From: Enoplosus armatus
Taxonomy: Eukaryota > Chordata > Actinopteri > Centrarchiformes > Enoplosidae
DNA length: 64,000 nt
Reading direction: 5' to 3'
NCBI RefSeq assembly: GCF_043641665.1
Contig: NC_092203.1
Span: forward strand, 10,769,873 to 10,833,872
Shown here: one piece after another, positions 1 through 12,999 of the stretch
Layout of the letters: each line of letters opens with the position of its first letter
Numbering within the stretch: the first letter of the stretch is position 1
Notes under the pieces: model-generated
What the model was told of the DNA's origin: nothing
Database searches by the model: none
What the model saw: the letters and a program-made list of their open reading frames with translations, nothing else
Position numbers and translations under genes: made by a program

Positions 1-889
1 AGAACATAGTCTTTCCAAATGAGTAACTCCCCTTAGTTTGTTTTATTCTACTTTTATTATATTGAATAATGATATATTATAATAAGAACTGAGCGTCTTT
101 CCATCAGGACGCATACGTTTCTCTCTTGTCTTATGTTGTCTCATGTTCTCCAGGCTTCTTTGCTTTAAGTGATCTATAAACAGTGAGTCAAAAATTAGGA
201 TGAAAAGAGACTTGCGCTTCATTTCATACACTTTTCTCCAATTTTTTTTGCTTTTTGGAAACACTTAACACCACATTAAGTGTGAACAGTGTTTTGTTGC
301 ACAGCATGAGATTGTAATGATGAACTGCTGAAGAGTCAAAGAGGTTAAGGGGAATTTACGGCGCAAAGTTAAGTGATTTTGCTCCCGAGCTGCTTAAAAA
401 AGGATAAATACACAGAAAAGCTGCTCAGTTGCAGCTCTGCTCTGAATACTAATATCTCAGCAGTGCATGTGTGTGGCTATATGTGTGTGTGTGTGTGTGG
501 GTGTGTAAAGCAGATGCCATTCTGCTGATCTCAGTCCACATCCATCCGTCGACAACCCAAATCTTCCCGAGGGCCGCCGGGACGAGCCGTCCTCTTCGCA
601 GCCTCTTCCCTCCGCAGGTCAGGCGGCGTCCAAACTGTTTCATCTCGTCTCGCAGGTCGACCGACGCCTGACGAGGAACATCTGCCCGCCAAATATTCAC
701 AAGCTGCCGCAGAAACGACACCAACAGTCGGTTTGTGTTTCTGCTGCCACACGGTGTCATCGACAGTGTTGAATGTTGACGCATCTGTTGTGCTGCTGAG
801 TTAGCCGCGTCTCAACAAGTTTCCATGTGATCTTTGGGGAGTAAAACGACAACACGGGATTCAGATCTGGACTCAGGTGTGGGTGGGTG
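1..889. other. Intergenic; GT microsatellite and a CpG-rich patch
   Basis: A GT run lies at about 482-506. Positions 540-690 are CpG-rich (GTCGACAACCC, GGGCCGCCGGGACGAGCCG). Frames here are short and overlap on both strands without a recognisable product. Confidence 0.5.
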
Positions 890-1265
890 GTATGAAAAAT
901 ACCTAACATATGTAATATACGTTCATTTATATTTTAAATATTGCAGCAAAATATAGGAAAATCAATTCAAATATAATGATAACATGGAAGATTACTAATG
1001 AAAATATATATAAAAAAAGTAAATAAAACATTATGTGAAAAAATATTAGATAAAATACATAATTATAATAAATAAAAATAATAATATGTAAACAATTATA
1101 AAAAAATAAGACTAGATATTACAAAAAATATAGCATAGGATAGAATATGTCAATAATTATTATAATGTAAAAAATGAACAGGACAAAATATAGAAAATAA
1201 CAGATAATAATTAAAGATCAAAGAAAAATAATTAATAAAAATTGAAATGATCCAAAAATCTTTGT
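890..1265. repeat. AT-rich low-complexity tract
   Basis: About 375 bp of almost pure A/T, with runs such as AATAAATAAAAATAATAATA. No motif or period stands out. Confidence 0.8.
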
Positions 1266-2081
1266 AACTTGGACATGTGCTGTGGTGTTTTTCTACACTA
1301 AATTAAAAAATATATATTTTCCCAACTTTAAAAGTAAATTGCAGCAGATTTGAACAAAAGAGCACTTTAACCCTGATCCACTGCATCTGATAAACCTAAT
1401 GATCATTTGGTTTCTCAAAAAAAACACCATAATGTTTTGGAAATGAGCTCTAAAAGTGTGTTCGCAGCAGCCGCACAAAGGCGAGTTTGCAGAGGTTGAA
1501 AGGTTGCGTGGACTGTGTGGAGAGTGCAGCTCGTTACGACTCGAACTGCGAGCGGCCTCGTTTGCAGAAACAAGTGTGCAGAAGGTTTAAAGGTTGCATA
1601 CATTGAGCAGAAATGCAGCGAGATCATTTGACTTCCCCGGAAAAGTACAGTCAATATTGTGCGAGGCTTTAATGGTCAAACATATGCATATTTTCTGCTC
1701 GAGTCCTCCTGCTCTGATAAAGCTCAAATACATTCGGTATCATCTATCAAACACGGGGAGGAGGAGGGGGGAGACGGCAGGGGGTGAGGAGGGGAGGCTG
1801 GAGAACAGAAGTTAGGTTTCGCCACGGTACCGAGCAGTTATTTTATTGACGTGGGAAGACACAGGAAACGAGCTGCTTTCACTCTTGCATGTCGAGTCCT
1901 TCTGTTGGCGCGTGAATCCAAAACAATTTCAGATTTTGAGAAATACGGGGGCAGCTGGCGTTCCCACAGCCGTGCCGGAATTAGCCGTTTACGCGCTGCA
2001 ACCCTATCTGCTCTGCACCTGGGCGGCTAGCATGGCAGCCCTGCACCTTTGACTCGCACACACACACAGGCCAGCGCTGCA

Positions 2082-2112
<31 letters not shown>

Positions 2113-2629
2113 AGACGGACAGAATGTGCAGTGTGAGTGTGTCATTGCACGAGGAAAAAGTGACTTTCTGCAACGCCTTCCTGCATGTTTGAGATTTTCT
2201 CTCCATGAGCTGGACGTTTAGTGTCATTCAGTGCGAGTTTCATAACCATCAGGCACTTTTAAAGTCTCCAAAGAAGTGATATTTCCTCATATGAGTCTGA
2301 AATTTACAGTTCCAGTCGGAGCTAAGTGAGATTTTAAGTGTACACTGGATGTACAGTAAAGTTAGGAGACGATATAGAGCAAAGAAAAACAGAATATTCA
2401 GTGTATTTTAACCCTTTGGTCCTTGACGTCTATTAAAAACACACATACTTTCCTGTGCATGTGGGGACACCTGTTGTGCTCATGTCTTTACGGCTCATTC
2501 CAAAGTCCGAAATGACCTTTTTACCGTCTGCTTCTCGACCCCTCTACCTCCTATCTGGATTTCCAAGAAGGAAAAAGTCCAGAGTACATGAACAAAACGA
2601 TGTAATTTAGCTGCTCTGGAGTGGAGCCG

Positions 2630-2630
<1 letters not shown>
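1266..2630. other. Intergenic; GT microsatellite at 2084-2112
   Basis: Contains a (GT)14-type run at 2084-2112 and an AGGAGGAGGGGGGAG purine patch near 1758. No gene or recognised repeat. Confidence 0.5.

Positions 2631-2675
<45 letters not shown>
2631..2675. repeat. (TA)n microsatellite
   Basis: 45 bp of uninterrupted TA dinucleotides. Confidence 0.97.
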
Positions 2676-2679
<4 letters not shown>

Positions 2680-5629
2680 GTATATATTGTAGAAGCAGCA
2701 ATCACTAATTCAACAAGTTACAGATGATATTTGAAATTATACAATCAGCGTTCAGTTGAATGATAAATGTGCTCAAAGGAGAATTATTTAAACAGTAATG
2801 CCTACAAAACAAAAGTCACATTTATCCTGCAGTTAATATGTATACAATTTCTGTAACCTGGACACAAAGACAAATACCATCTTTATTTATTGTGCTTCTT
2901 ATTTAATATTTAATAGAAATATTATAGCAGGGAACGTGTAGCCGCTCGGTGTTATCATGGAGGATCCTCCCTGACTGCAGCTACACTGGAAGTCGATAAA
3001 ACCTGCAGTGAGTGAATGTTTAATTAGCAGGACTTCATTAGTTTGGGTTTTGGTCGAGAGATTTTGTCGTAAATGCTATTTCAGAGGCTTTTCCAAGCTG
3101 CCAAAAACCCCAAAACTTGTCTGAATTCACTGTCTGCTGAGAGATATCTGCACCGTAAACAGCGGTGAGGAGCGAACATGTTGTCGCTCGTGTTGAACAT
3201 CTGACCTGGCTGGAACCTGCGGCGAGCGCCACAGCTGAACAGGAGGCCGTCTGGATGGGAGAGGAAAGGGGGGGGAGGGAGGTGGAGGGGGAGGAGGGGG
3301 AGGGAGGCTTTGGCTGTACATGCTTGGCTACTTGCCCCAGTCCCATTGACCAGACAGCTGAACTAGGGAGGGAGGGAGGGGGGGAGGGAAGGAGAAGAGC
3401 AGGAAATGGAAGGAGCTCCTGTTTTTTACACATTAGAAAATAATAATCTGCACAGTTAAATATCGTTTAACCTCCATCTCTGTCGATCAGCGCTGACGTG
3501 CCTCTGCATTTCCCCACAGAGCACCTGTCAGTCAAACAACTGTGCAGAGAAAAGAAAGAGAAAGAAACCTGGTTGTGTTCCTGATGAGAGATCAACAACC
3601 TCCCTCGCAGCTACGACAGCCGCGTGTGAAGGTTTACAAATACACATGGAAAGACCGACAGCAACGCTGTCTGAAAAGGTATTGTTGCACAACAACATGT
3701 GCCAGTAGCACCTCAAACCTTGCTGCTGACGGTAAAGTTATCAAGACGAGGCGCTAGCATTAGCAGCTACCAGTAGTTCCGACCCTGTCTCTTAAATATG
3801 ACATTTATATGGTGCTAATCTGTTTTCCCAATTGTGCTAAACTGTAATGGCTTCTCAGGCAGCGCTTTTAAGTGAATGAAGTGCGACATTTATGTACCGG
3901 ACAGAAGCGGTAGGAAGGAGGTCGAGGTGGAGGAGAGACTTGTGGTTAGCTTTGCACTTTGGTTCTTTCCCTGTAATAAAACCAGACCATGATGTTTCCC
4001 TAACCTTCACCAAGCGCCGCCAGTGACACTAAACTAAACAGCCATTAAAGCTGAGTGACGCATTGCGTTTCCCACAAAAACTGCGGTTGCAAATGAGTTC
4101 AGGAGACTGCAGGTTACTAATTCCAACCTGCCTGGACTCACAAACTGACCTAAACAGATCCCGTCATATGAAACGATCCGGATTAGAGAGCGAACGCTGT
4201 CGTCCCGCATCGCTGTCATTCTCTCGTGTGTCTTTGTGTCCACGCTCGAGTGCGTACGGGACGTCCGAACACTCGTACGCAGCGTGAGCACGTGTGCATG
4301 TTGTCTCTTTTACTCGTCTGCGACTGTTGCTGTGTCCGCATGTGACTGCCTCCGCTGGGTGCCTGCTGGGGGTGGTGGTGGCCCCGCCCACCTCGGGCCA
4401 GTTCCAGCCAATCAGGTGCTAATGTGTGGGAACAGGAGAGGGCTGCGCTGACAGATGGCGGGCTGACCTGGAAAACCTGCCCCCTTTTCAGGGTTCAGCA
4501 GTCGGCAGATGACAGGTATTATTTCATAACCCAAAGACTGAAGAGGGGTTGGTTGTGTGTTGTTGGACACACACAGTCACACACACAGTCACACACACAC
4601 ACTTTTGCTATCAGTTTAAATCATTAACGAGTTGCTGAGTGATTTCCTGATGAGTTTTGTTCGCTTTTTTTCCGTGAATTTAACCGTTTTTAGCTCCAGA
4701 AAGTTTGTTTATGGATTACACACTGGACATGAGCAAAAACACAAATATAAAACAATTAAATCCACAGATTTCCTCCACAGAAAGACATCTTTTAAGCAGA
4801 GTTTTTGTACTCTGGATCTTCAAAAATCAATCAAAATGTACGCAGTCTCATAAACGTACACATATGTGAATTTAAGGCCAGATCTTCCAAAAACAGATAT
4901 TGTAATGTTAATGTATCACAGTCTCAGCCAACCTGATTTAAACACACCCGTTAATTAATAACATTCTGTATGCCTTATTTTGACATTTATGTCCTTTATT
5001 GTGTGGCGCCAAAAAAATCTGTAATTTGGCTCTGTGAGGCTGCAGATTCCCTGAATTCAAGCACAGCAAACACACACACAAGCCACACACTGGTATAGCA
5101 GCTCGCAGTACACATAATTTCACACTTAGCCATTGACACACACACACATTTATCTGAGGCTCCAACCAGCCATGTAACTCTGATGTCAAGGCAAATCTAT
5201 CTGGCAGAAAGTGCTTTTTGATGAAGTCGTTCATAAATTTTAATACAACATGTCAGCTAACATGATGTATAGACTGGCTACTCATTCATATTTCAAACAG
5301 TCTGCCGTTGAGAAAACAGCAGGGGTGTACCTTTCTCTACCTTAAAGTGCTGTGTGGTTACGGCTGTCAGTCGCAGAGCAGAGGAACGCTGCTCGGCTGT
5401 TACACTTTAGATTTTTAGGTACAGGGATTTTATTACAAATCAACCATGTCAGGCGGCATCATGGAGGAGCATGGGAAAATCAGAGAGCTAGCGGAAATAA
5501 AATCTGGAGTAGAAATTTGATACATATTGTCGTGTAAAATATCTTTTAAGGTATAAATCATTTATTCGTACTTAATTTAATAATAGTTTAATATTTTTAA
5601 GAGCTAGAAAGTCCTTTAGATCATAATTC
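2676..5629. other. Intergenic; two G-rich purine tracts
   Basis: Purine-rich strands at 3257-3310 and 3365-3410 (for example GGGGGGGAGGGAGGTGGAGG) could form G-quadruplex or triplex DNA. CA-type runs lie near 4567-4602. No convincing exon. Confidence 0.5.
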
Positions 5630-6020
5630 GAACACTAGCTAACACATATATATTAGCTAGTGTTCTAGTTAGCATGTTAGCAGGGAGATATTGTTTGTTA
5701 GCTGCAAATTACACTTAGGCCAATGCTAGCTTCTATATGTTAGCTAGCGTTCTAATTAGCGTGTTAGCATGAAGATATTGATTGTTAGCTGCAAATTGCA
5801 CTTAGGCCAATGCTATCTTCTATATGTTAGCTAGCGTTCAAATTAGCATATTAGCAGGAAGATATTGATTGTTAGCTGCAAATTACACTGATTAGGCTAA
5901 ATCTACCTTCTACATGTTAGCTAGTGTTCTAATTAGCGTGTTAGCAGGAAGATATTGATTGTTAGCTGTATATTACACGGATTAAGCTAATGCTATCCTC
6001 TCCATGTTTGCTACTGTGCT
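5630..6020 (+). repeat. Minisatellite, 87-90-bp units, about 4 copies
   Basis: Units begin TTAGCTAGYGTTC at 5653, 5740, 5827 and 5917 (spacings 87, 87, 90). They carry GTGTTAGCATGAAGATATTG and TGTTAGCTGCAAATT. The third and fourth units have the ACTGATTAGGC-type variant that adds 3 bp. Confidence 0.92.
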
Positions 6021-6299
6021 AAGGAAATAGTGCATTTGTTGGGGACTATTTTCAGTGGTGGATGAATCCACATTTGGTGCTCTAGTGAGTTTTTGCAGCA
6101 GTATAAACCTTTAGTGTGTGTTCATAGTAATCAAGGGATTTTTGAAACACCTGAAAATCAGTTTTTCACCTTCAAATTTTCAAAAGCAAACGTAGAGCAA
6201 CATAGAGCCACTATTTAAATTTCTACAGATGAAAGATCTCAAACATGGAGTGTTAAAAATGTTCAGTGTCAAAAGGAGAAATAAGAGCCAGACAAAAAA

Positions 6300-7010
6300 T
6301 ATTCATTTTGCGATCCTGCCCCTGAACAGCTGAGCATCATATCGAATTCCCCTCCACATAACTCCGAGTAATTCTCGCCTTGCTGAGTCGAAGGTGGCCG
6401 ATATCTGATTTTCCCAACCTAAGACTCTCGCCTTGTATTAAAATGAGACACATTACCGGTCCATTAATTGATCCGGGCGCTGCTTTGAAATGTGGACCTC
6501 CCTGAGAATCAGGAATTAGGCCAGAGTTTGGGGCCAATTAGGTGAGTCTTCGCCGTGTCTCCGCCGGCTCCTCCGACGCATCTCAATCAATCTCGACCGT
6601 CCGCAGGTGAAATGCCAGAGGGAGTCGCCGGTCGCCGTCGTGAATGCTAAAGGCTGTTGGGCGGTAATGCTATTCATGTCCAAATCATGCCATGCATACA
6701 GCAAAGGGGGGCAGAGGCTAATAGTCTCTCATTGGCTGGTTTTACCTTTCATGATCCTCATAATGTTCTTCACTCAGTATGTGATACCACCTTTTACCTT
6801 CCTTTTTCATCTCTGCCAATAATAGCAGCAGCGCGTCTATGAATAGCAAAGAAGAAGAGACGGGGAGGTAATTATCCCTCTGGGAGGATCTCCTCTCTGC
6901 TCTCATTTGAGAGATTTTAAGATGTAAAACACAATCGACAGCGTTATGTAACGTTTTATTGATTGTCGGGGTATTTTTCTCTTGTGTGTCTTCCACAGAG
7001 AGGTCAGAAG
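6300..7010. other. Candidate conserved noncoding element
   Basis: Non-repetitive sequence with CCATTAATTGATCCGGGCGC near 6461, AATCAGGAATTAGGCC near 6507 and CAATTAGGTGAG near 6534, followed by balanced-composition sequence to about 7010. No coding frame with a recognisable product. Homeodomain-type TAATT cores suggest an enhancer, but only alignment with other fish can show it. Confidence 0.3.
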
Positions 7011-10000
7011 TCAGGGCCGGAGGTTGTCTTAAAACAGTCTACAGATTAATCCTTAAAACAAGCTGTTTGCTATCGCTTCTTCTGGAGCCATTAATGGTAG
7101 TGTTGGTGGTCTGGCCCCCGGCTCGTCCAAGTGTCGGTCCCATTGTCCAAAACTTTATTTAAATCCTAGTAGAGATCCCAAAGTTTTTGAGGATACCAAA
7201 TGTGTCACCCTGAATTTTTGTGTACAAATGATGAAAAAGACATCTAGTATGTTTCTATGTGATTAAATGGTGCGTCCACATGAAACATGATGCAGAATAT
7301 ATCTGATACTGTCAGATTTTAACAACCTTAAAGCACCTTGAAGAATCCGGATCAAATTACTCACAGAGCAAACAGTCTGCCGTTGAGAAAAATTGGATTT
7401 TAAAGGATTCATCAAACTGTCTGAAGACGACTCAGATGGTTGTGGGTCAAAAAAACGCACATTTTCAATGTCGTTTCAGGACTTTGAAGGAATAATGAAG
7501 CAATATCTTGAATCATCCCACTTGCAATTATTTAAACATCTTCACACCCACAAAAAAACAACTATAAAAAAACATTGTATCCCGAACACAAGCTCAGACC
7601 TGACTACAGAATACTAAAATAATTCTTGAATTAAAAATTCTCATTTTAAAAAATACCGTCTAGCTACAAAATTCAAATCAACGGCAAGTCGGGACAAATG
7701 GGGACAAAACCAGGGTAAAATAAATAAAAATAATAAAAAAGTGAATAGTAGTCTCGTTGTGCCTACATTAACACTAATTATGAGTCCCTCTCTGTCATAT
7801 TTCAGCCATATAATCCGTGGGAGCTGTCTGGCTGACCATGTGCTGTGTTCAGATGTGTCCTGCCACTCTAAACCCTGTTGTAATCCCGCGTTCAGCCAGC
7901 GTGAGCCTTAATTGAAATAATCCCCGCCGATGAGCGGGGCGGTGCTGCACAAACCTGCAGCCGGAGCCAGTTTCATGATGGGTCCAGTTTAACCCACTGT
8001 GTGACTCTGACCTTTCCCTCGCTGCTCGCTGGGACCATCTGAACCCGTCCCAGTAAGGACATCTGGTCGGATACTGGGGAGGTCGTTTGATCCGCCTGGC
8101 TGGTCCCAGAGGCCTTTCAGACCCTGTCAGACTTACTGTACAACACTGAGTGCTGCTGGAGGGGGGGACATGACACCAGCACAGTTCAATATCAGTCAAG
8201 TAAAGAAGGAGCTGCTTCTCATATGACTGAGCCAGTAATTATACTTTTACCCAAACAGGTTGTGACTGCGCAATTGTGCATCCCTACATTTTAAATCCAA
8301 TTTCCGGATGTGAACAAAGGGGTGAGCCCTCTATGAAAAATTAAAAAATACAGGTCTGAGCTTTCTGTTACAGATTAATACGCATGTTAACTCAAAACAA
8401 CAGCTAAGTCCAAATTATTAATGTTTTCATGCTGTTTTTACACCAGCTCTCACTCAAAATAATTAAAAGATATATATGTTGTTTTCATCTCTGTCTTTTA
8501 TATTATATTTGTACATGTATTCTCGTATTTTATTTAAAACAAAATGAACCAACTGGGCCTGAAAATACTTTTTTCTTTGCTGCTTTATATTTTCCTAATT
8601 AGCATTGTGCTACAAATTAGCAACATGATAAATACATCTGCAGTAAATGTGCATAAACATCTGACTTTAGCTAGCAGGGGAGCTAACAGCAAGAAGGTTA
8701 TTTTATTAATCACGTGTTTAGTCATTTGAATGTTGCCTTTTTTTACCTTCACAGGTGAATTAAATTGCTGTCATATTGCATTGGGATGATATCCATTAGT
8801 GCAATTTAAAAACAAAGAACTGAGAAGAGAATTGAACTCGGTGATTAATTTCACTTGTGGTGATAAACGGAGCTTCAACAAAGTTAAAAACATTCCGTGT
8901 AGCTGAATTAAGAGATATTTTTCCAACCCTTTAATATTGACAAAAGAGCATCTACTTAAAAAATGATCCACCTTAATAAACCAGCATAATTAGTAAATCC
9001 CCAATGAAGTTATTCTGCCTAAAGATTCCTAAAGAAGTGAGAAGATTCCACTTATTTCACCCCGGTTTAAGCAAAATACCCCAAACTGTTTTCAAACGTA
9101 TAGAAACAACCTTTATGAGTAGACGTCAGGCTCGGACAACACACTGTCCTGAATATGCTTCCAGTTTAATTCAGGCAGAGGAGACCTGTGAGACGAAAGA
9201 TATTAAATTCAATATAAATAAATGAAACTTTGAGACACAAAGCCGCCTGTCTTAAACTACGAAAAACCTCCTCTGACTCCAAATGTTTAAAACACACATA
9301 TTTAAGCTAATAAACTGTGAGACAAGACGAGGCTAAAACAAGTCAAACCTACACATTGTCTGTTTTTAAGATTTTAAACATGCCCACTGTGTTTAAACAG
9401 CACTGTTTATAAAGCATCACCTCTGAATTATTATCCGCCGTGTGTTCACTTCACTAATGAATGTGTTTCTCTCTCTGTATTTAGTTATTCTGCGTCTGAA
9501 TGGGTCCGTCTCTGCCTCTTTTTCCTGCCACTGTATCTAAAACAGTGCATTAACATCTGCAGCCCATTTAGTGCTGCTGACACCAGGCTAATAACAGAGT
9601 GTGTGTGTGTGTGTGTTAGCGCGTAGCTTAAGCACCAGCCAACAAGCACAGCTGAAAGGTGTCACCGAGGCTCCTACGCCTCCTCTAACAGTTACTGATT
9701 CAGGGGGCGCTTGTTTTTTTTGTTTTTTTCTTTCTTTTTCTGGGTTTTTTTTTGTGCGGCCTCAAGCTGCCGGCTTTAAGGGAACATCCTCCAGAAATGC
9801 TGCATGTGTTCGACGTCCAGTTGGTTGTTTCCGGCGCGGTTCAGTGGCTGTAATGGCCGAGTTATTAGAAGTAATCAAACGCCTCCGAAGGTCAACGTCG
9901 CCAACACCTGAGGGACTAGTTTCTTGTTTCTCATATCTGCAGGAGAAAGAGGGCGTGATGGAGCTGCAGATGGAGAGGAGGGGTGTGTGTTTAAAACAAA

Positions 10001-10120
10001 AATAAAAAACATGTAACACAGCGTCCACACCCCTCGCTTATTCTTCCACTCTCTCTTTCTCTCTGCATTGTTATTTGCCCATTTCAAATTATTGATCTCT
10101 TACAAATATTTTTCAAGGTA
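7011..10120. other. Intergenic, no gene recognised
   Basis: Mixed AT-rich sequence with T-rich runs near 9714-9750 and scattered frames below 135 codons. It includes a 23-bp segment (7369-7391) that is an exact copy of 5294-5316. Confidence 0.45.
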
Positions 10121-10460
10121 TCTTAATTACTCGCAAAAGAAGCGGCGCCTTGGCCGGCGGACAACACAAATAAGTTAATTTGCATTTCTGTGTTGTGAGT
10201 GTTTTGGCAGGCGCCGCGCCGGTCCAGATTGTAACCCCTATTTCTGCCTCCAAAAACCTGCCTTGGAGGAGCGTCCACGGAGGGATTAGGGATTTAGTGG
10301 GGAAGGTAAGTGTGACTACAAGCTTTGGCTCGCCATCTGCTCCCCAGCAGAGTTGAGGCCAACCTGTGCAGCCTGCAGCAAAGACCTGGGCACTGTGCTA
10401 ACTCTGGTTTGAGCCAACCTGGCGCCCGCGGCCCCAATCACCAACAGTCTGCTGATTAGT
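10121..10460. other. Candidate conserved noncoding element with octamer ATTTGCAT
   Basis: A perfect POU octamer ATTTGCAT lies at 10178-10185 within GTTAATTTGCATTTCTG. It is flanked by GC-rich GGCGCC-containing blocks (AAGCGGCGCCTTGG, GGCAGGCGCCGCGCC) that are partly inverted copies. There is no simple repeat or meaningful frame. Confidence 0.3.
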
Positions 10461-10679
10461 TGTAAGAAGCACTCCATATGTAGCAAAGTTTTTTTTCTGC
10501 CTGTCTCCTTCCCTTCCTTCCTCTCCTCCTTATGTATTCTCTCACCGCATTAAATAAATATGGATGTATGGAATCTTTTTATTTAGCAAATGGCGGATCG
10601 CCTTAGGTTGTCTGGCAGGGCGAAAACGAGCCTGTTCTTCTAGCTCTTCCTCCCTCTCACCTCTGACAGAATACCAAGC

Positions 10680-11065
10680 CAGGGAAGAGAGAGAAGATGA
10701 AGAAGAAGAAATCCTGGCTGTCCTCCTCTCTTCTTCTCCTTCCCTCCCTTGCTCTGGTTTGCCTGGCAGCGCCGGGAGACAGATGACAAGGGTTTGTGGC
10801 CGTCTGATCACCCCTGGGTGGGTATTTTCTAATTTATTTAACGGCAGCTTATTAAAGAAAAAACAAGATGAAGAAGAAGAAGAGGAGGAAGAATGACGAA
10901 CACAGGCGGAAGGCAGGTCTCTCGCCCCAGTGGCCAGGGGAGTCAACCCAGCCAAGGAAGAACCAACGAAGAAGAAGAAGAGGATGCACCGACTCCCCTG
11001 GTAGAGATACCCGAGAAGATCAAACGACACCGGAGGAGGAGGAGGGACGGGGGGGGAGAAAAGGA
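10680..11065. repeat. GAA/GGA purine tracts
   Basis: Purine-rich simple sequence (AGATGAAGAAGAAG, GAAGAAGAAGAGGAGG, GGAGGAGGAGGGACGG) that creates lysine/glutamate/arginine-rich frames on one strand and serine/leucine-rich frames on the other. These are not genes. Confidence 0.8.
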
Positions 11066-11089
11066 GGGAAAAAACACAAGAAACATAAT

Positions 11090-11320
11090 GCTCATTATTA
11101 AATTGCAGCCATTCCTGTTGCCAGGAACCTATTTCTCAGTATTAATTATTCATATTTTATTTCAGTAATCCAATACTCAGGTGAGAGCGGCTGCTCTTGA
11201 TAGAACATGTAATTTCGAAGCTTAATGGCAGCAGGGCGGCCGGAGCAAAGGGATTAGAAACACAGTATAAATCACTAATGGCTGCACGAATGCACGGCGG
11301 CTTGAATCCGTCTTGCTTTG
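11090..11320. other. Candidate conserved noncoding element
   Basis: Includes CAGTATTAATTATTCATATT, AGTAATCCAATACTCAGG, GATAGAACATGTAATTTCG and AAATCACTAATGGCTGC. It is dense in TAAT cores, free of simple repeats and without a recognisable protein. Confidence 0.3.
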
Positions 11321-12088
11321 TGTTTACTTGTGTTTTATTGCGCTACGTTGCTCCGAGGGAAACACTTTGCCGTGACCTTTCTCCAGAACTTGAGAAACAC
11401 AACTGCAACAGAGCAGGGGAGGGGGGCGGGGGGGGTAAAAAATCACGCTTTCCAGGCAAAATAATTTCCTGATTTGTCCAAACAAAGACTTCATCAGCAT
11501 CTTTCTCTGGCTGACAATGAATATACAAACGCAGAGAGCAGAGGAGGCCTGACATGCACACACGGCCTGATTCATACAAATTATGTTTTTCAAGCAGAAT
11601 AGCACCATCACTTACTTTTGATCCGATTAGCTGGATTCTCTCCTCGTCTCGTTTTCCTTCTGCGGCGTGAAATTCATCTCATCTTCACCGCAGCACCTCG
11701 ATTTGTCTGCTCCATGAAACACTTCACGATAATAACAATTTATGGACTTTAGAGGAATTTGGTCAAGATTATAAACATGCAGCATTTTTGTCAGCTAACT
11801 GTAAAGCCCAGAGGCCGTGACTTTTTTATTTTACGCACCCACATAAATGTCATTGTCACCCCCCCCCCCATCGCTCTTAGACAGGCTGACAGTGCAGGAG
11901 GCGTTCGCTCCTCCTCACCCCTCCATACTCTGCTAGAACATGTTTGTAATGTCTCTTTAAATCCAAAGACAGATGAATAAAATGTACGCTTGCTTACAAT
12001 AAGAGTTTATCAATGATTAATACTTATTTCCTAATGCGTCATCGTTGTTTTAAAAGCCATAAAAGGAATTGCAGAGAGTTACAAAATC
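11321..12088. other. Intergenic, nothing specific
   Basis: Contains short poly-G and poly-C runs near 11418-11436 and 11860. No gene or recognised repeat. Confidence 0.45.
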
Positions 12089-12089
12089 G

Positions 12090-12405
12090 ATGCCGCTCTC
12101 GTGTCTGTGCAGTAAATGTGAAGCTACAGCCAGAAGGCAGTTAGCTTAGCTTAGCACAAAGACTGGAAACAGAGGGAAACAGCTAGCCTGGCTCTGTCCA
12201 ATGATAGGACAAGTGTTTGGTGCAGGACTGTCTCTTGGCTGGTCAGTTTTTTATACGGATTAAACAAGTTAGAGATAACGTGTTATTTAGTTTCCCCCTG
12301 TTTCCAGTCTTTGTGCTAAGCTAACTGTAGCTTCATATTTACCGTGGTATCATCTTCTCATCTCACTCTCCAAGCAAATTAGTGTCAAACTATTCTATGA
12401 ATAAA
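12090..12405. mobile_element. Common teleost foldback repeat, complete copy
   Basis: The left arm reads GTGAAGCTACAG...TTAGCTTAGCTTAGCACAAA-GACTGGAAACAG. The right arm returns CTGTTTCCAGTC-TTTGTGCTAAGC-TAACTGTAGCTTCAT. The right end continues TGGTATCATCTTCTCATCTC. Both the inner phrase GCTAGCCTGGCTCTGTCC and the layout match a very abundant repeat that I know from percomorph introns. No transposase. Confidence 0.8.
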
Positions 12406-12999
12406 AACAAGTTTTGGGTTGTGATTAAATAATATTTGGTTAATAATGCAGTTATAAATGTTGGTAATCCATTAAAAAATCCTCAGAAGGCCTTCTTATT
12501 TTCTAATCTGCCATCAAGTCTTAAGTTAATAATGGATTTTTACAATAATCCTTCTTGAAAGAGATAAAAAAAAAAAGCCAAATGAAGTGTCATGCTGAGG
12601 ACACGTGTTATTATTAATGACTTATTACTGATCTATAAAGCATCAGTGGAAGAGGTGAAGTGTTTAAATGTAGTATTTCTGCCTTTTCACGAAGGCAATG
12701 CTCTTCATCCTCGTCTAACAAGCCAAGCTGGCTAAAAACGCCTCCGCCCACGGGGAGTAGTAACGTCTGTGAGTGTAAACATACTGTAAATGTGCTGTCG
12801 TATCTACTGTAAGCTTTAAATTGCACACGTGCAAATTGCATTTAACGGCACTTTATTTTTATTTTATTTTTCTTGACATCCCACGTTCTCAGGGAGAAAA
12901 GGTGCTGCACAGCGTTTAGCCACACAAGAAAAAAGGCAATTAGGTCATAGAATATGCACACATCTTGCATGCTCTCTGGTCTCCCGCAATTTGGGCAAA
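12406..12999. other. Intergenic, nothing specific
   Basis: AT-rich sequence without recognised repeats or exons. Confidence 0.45.

Noticed and set aside
3038..3433. 131-codon minus frame rich in Pro and Ser
   Set aside because: It arises from the G-rich purine tract on the other strand, which also opens overlapping frames.
10542..11030. 162-codon minus frame and overlapping plus frames
   Set aside because: Serine and glutamate runs come from the GAA/GGA tracts, and both strands are open.
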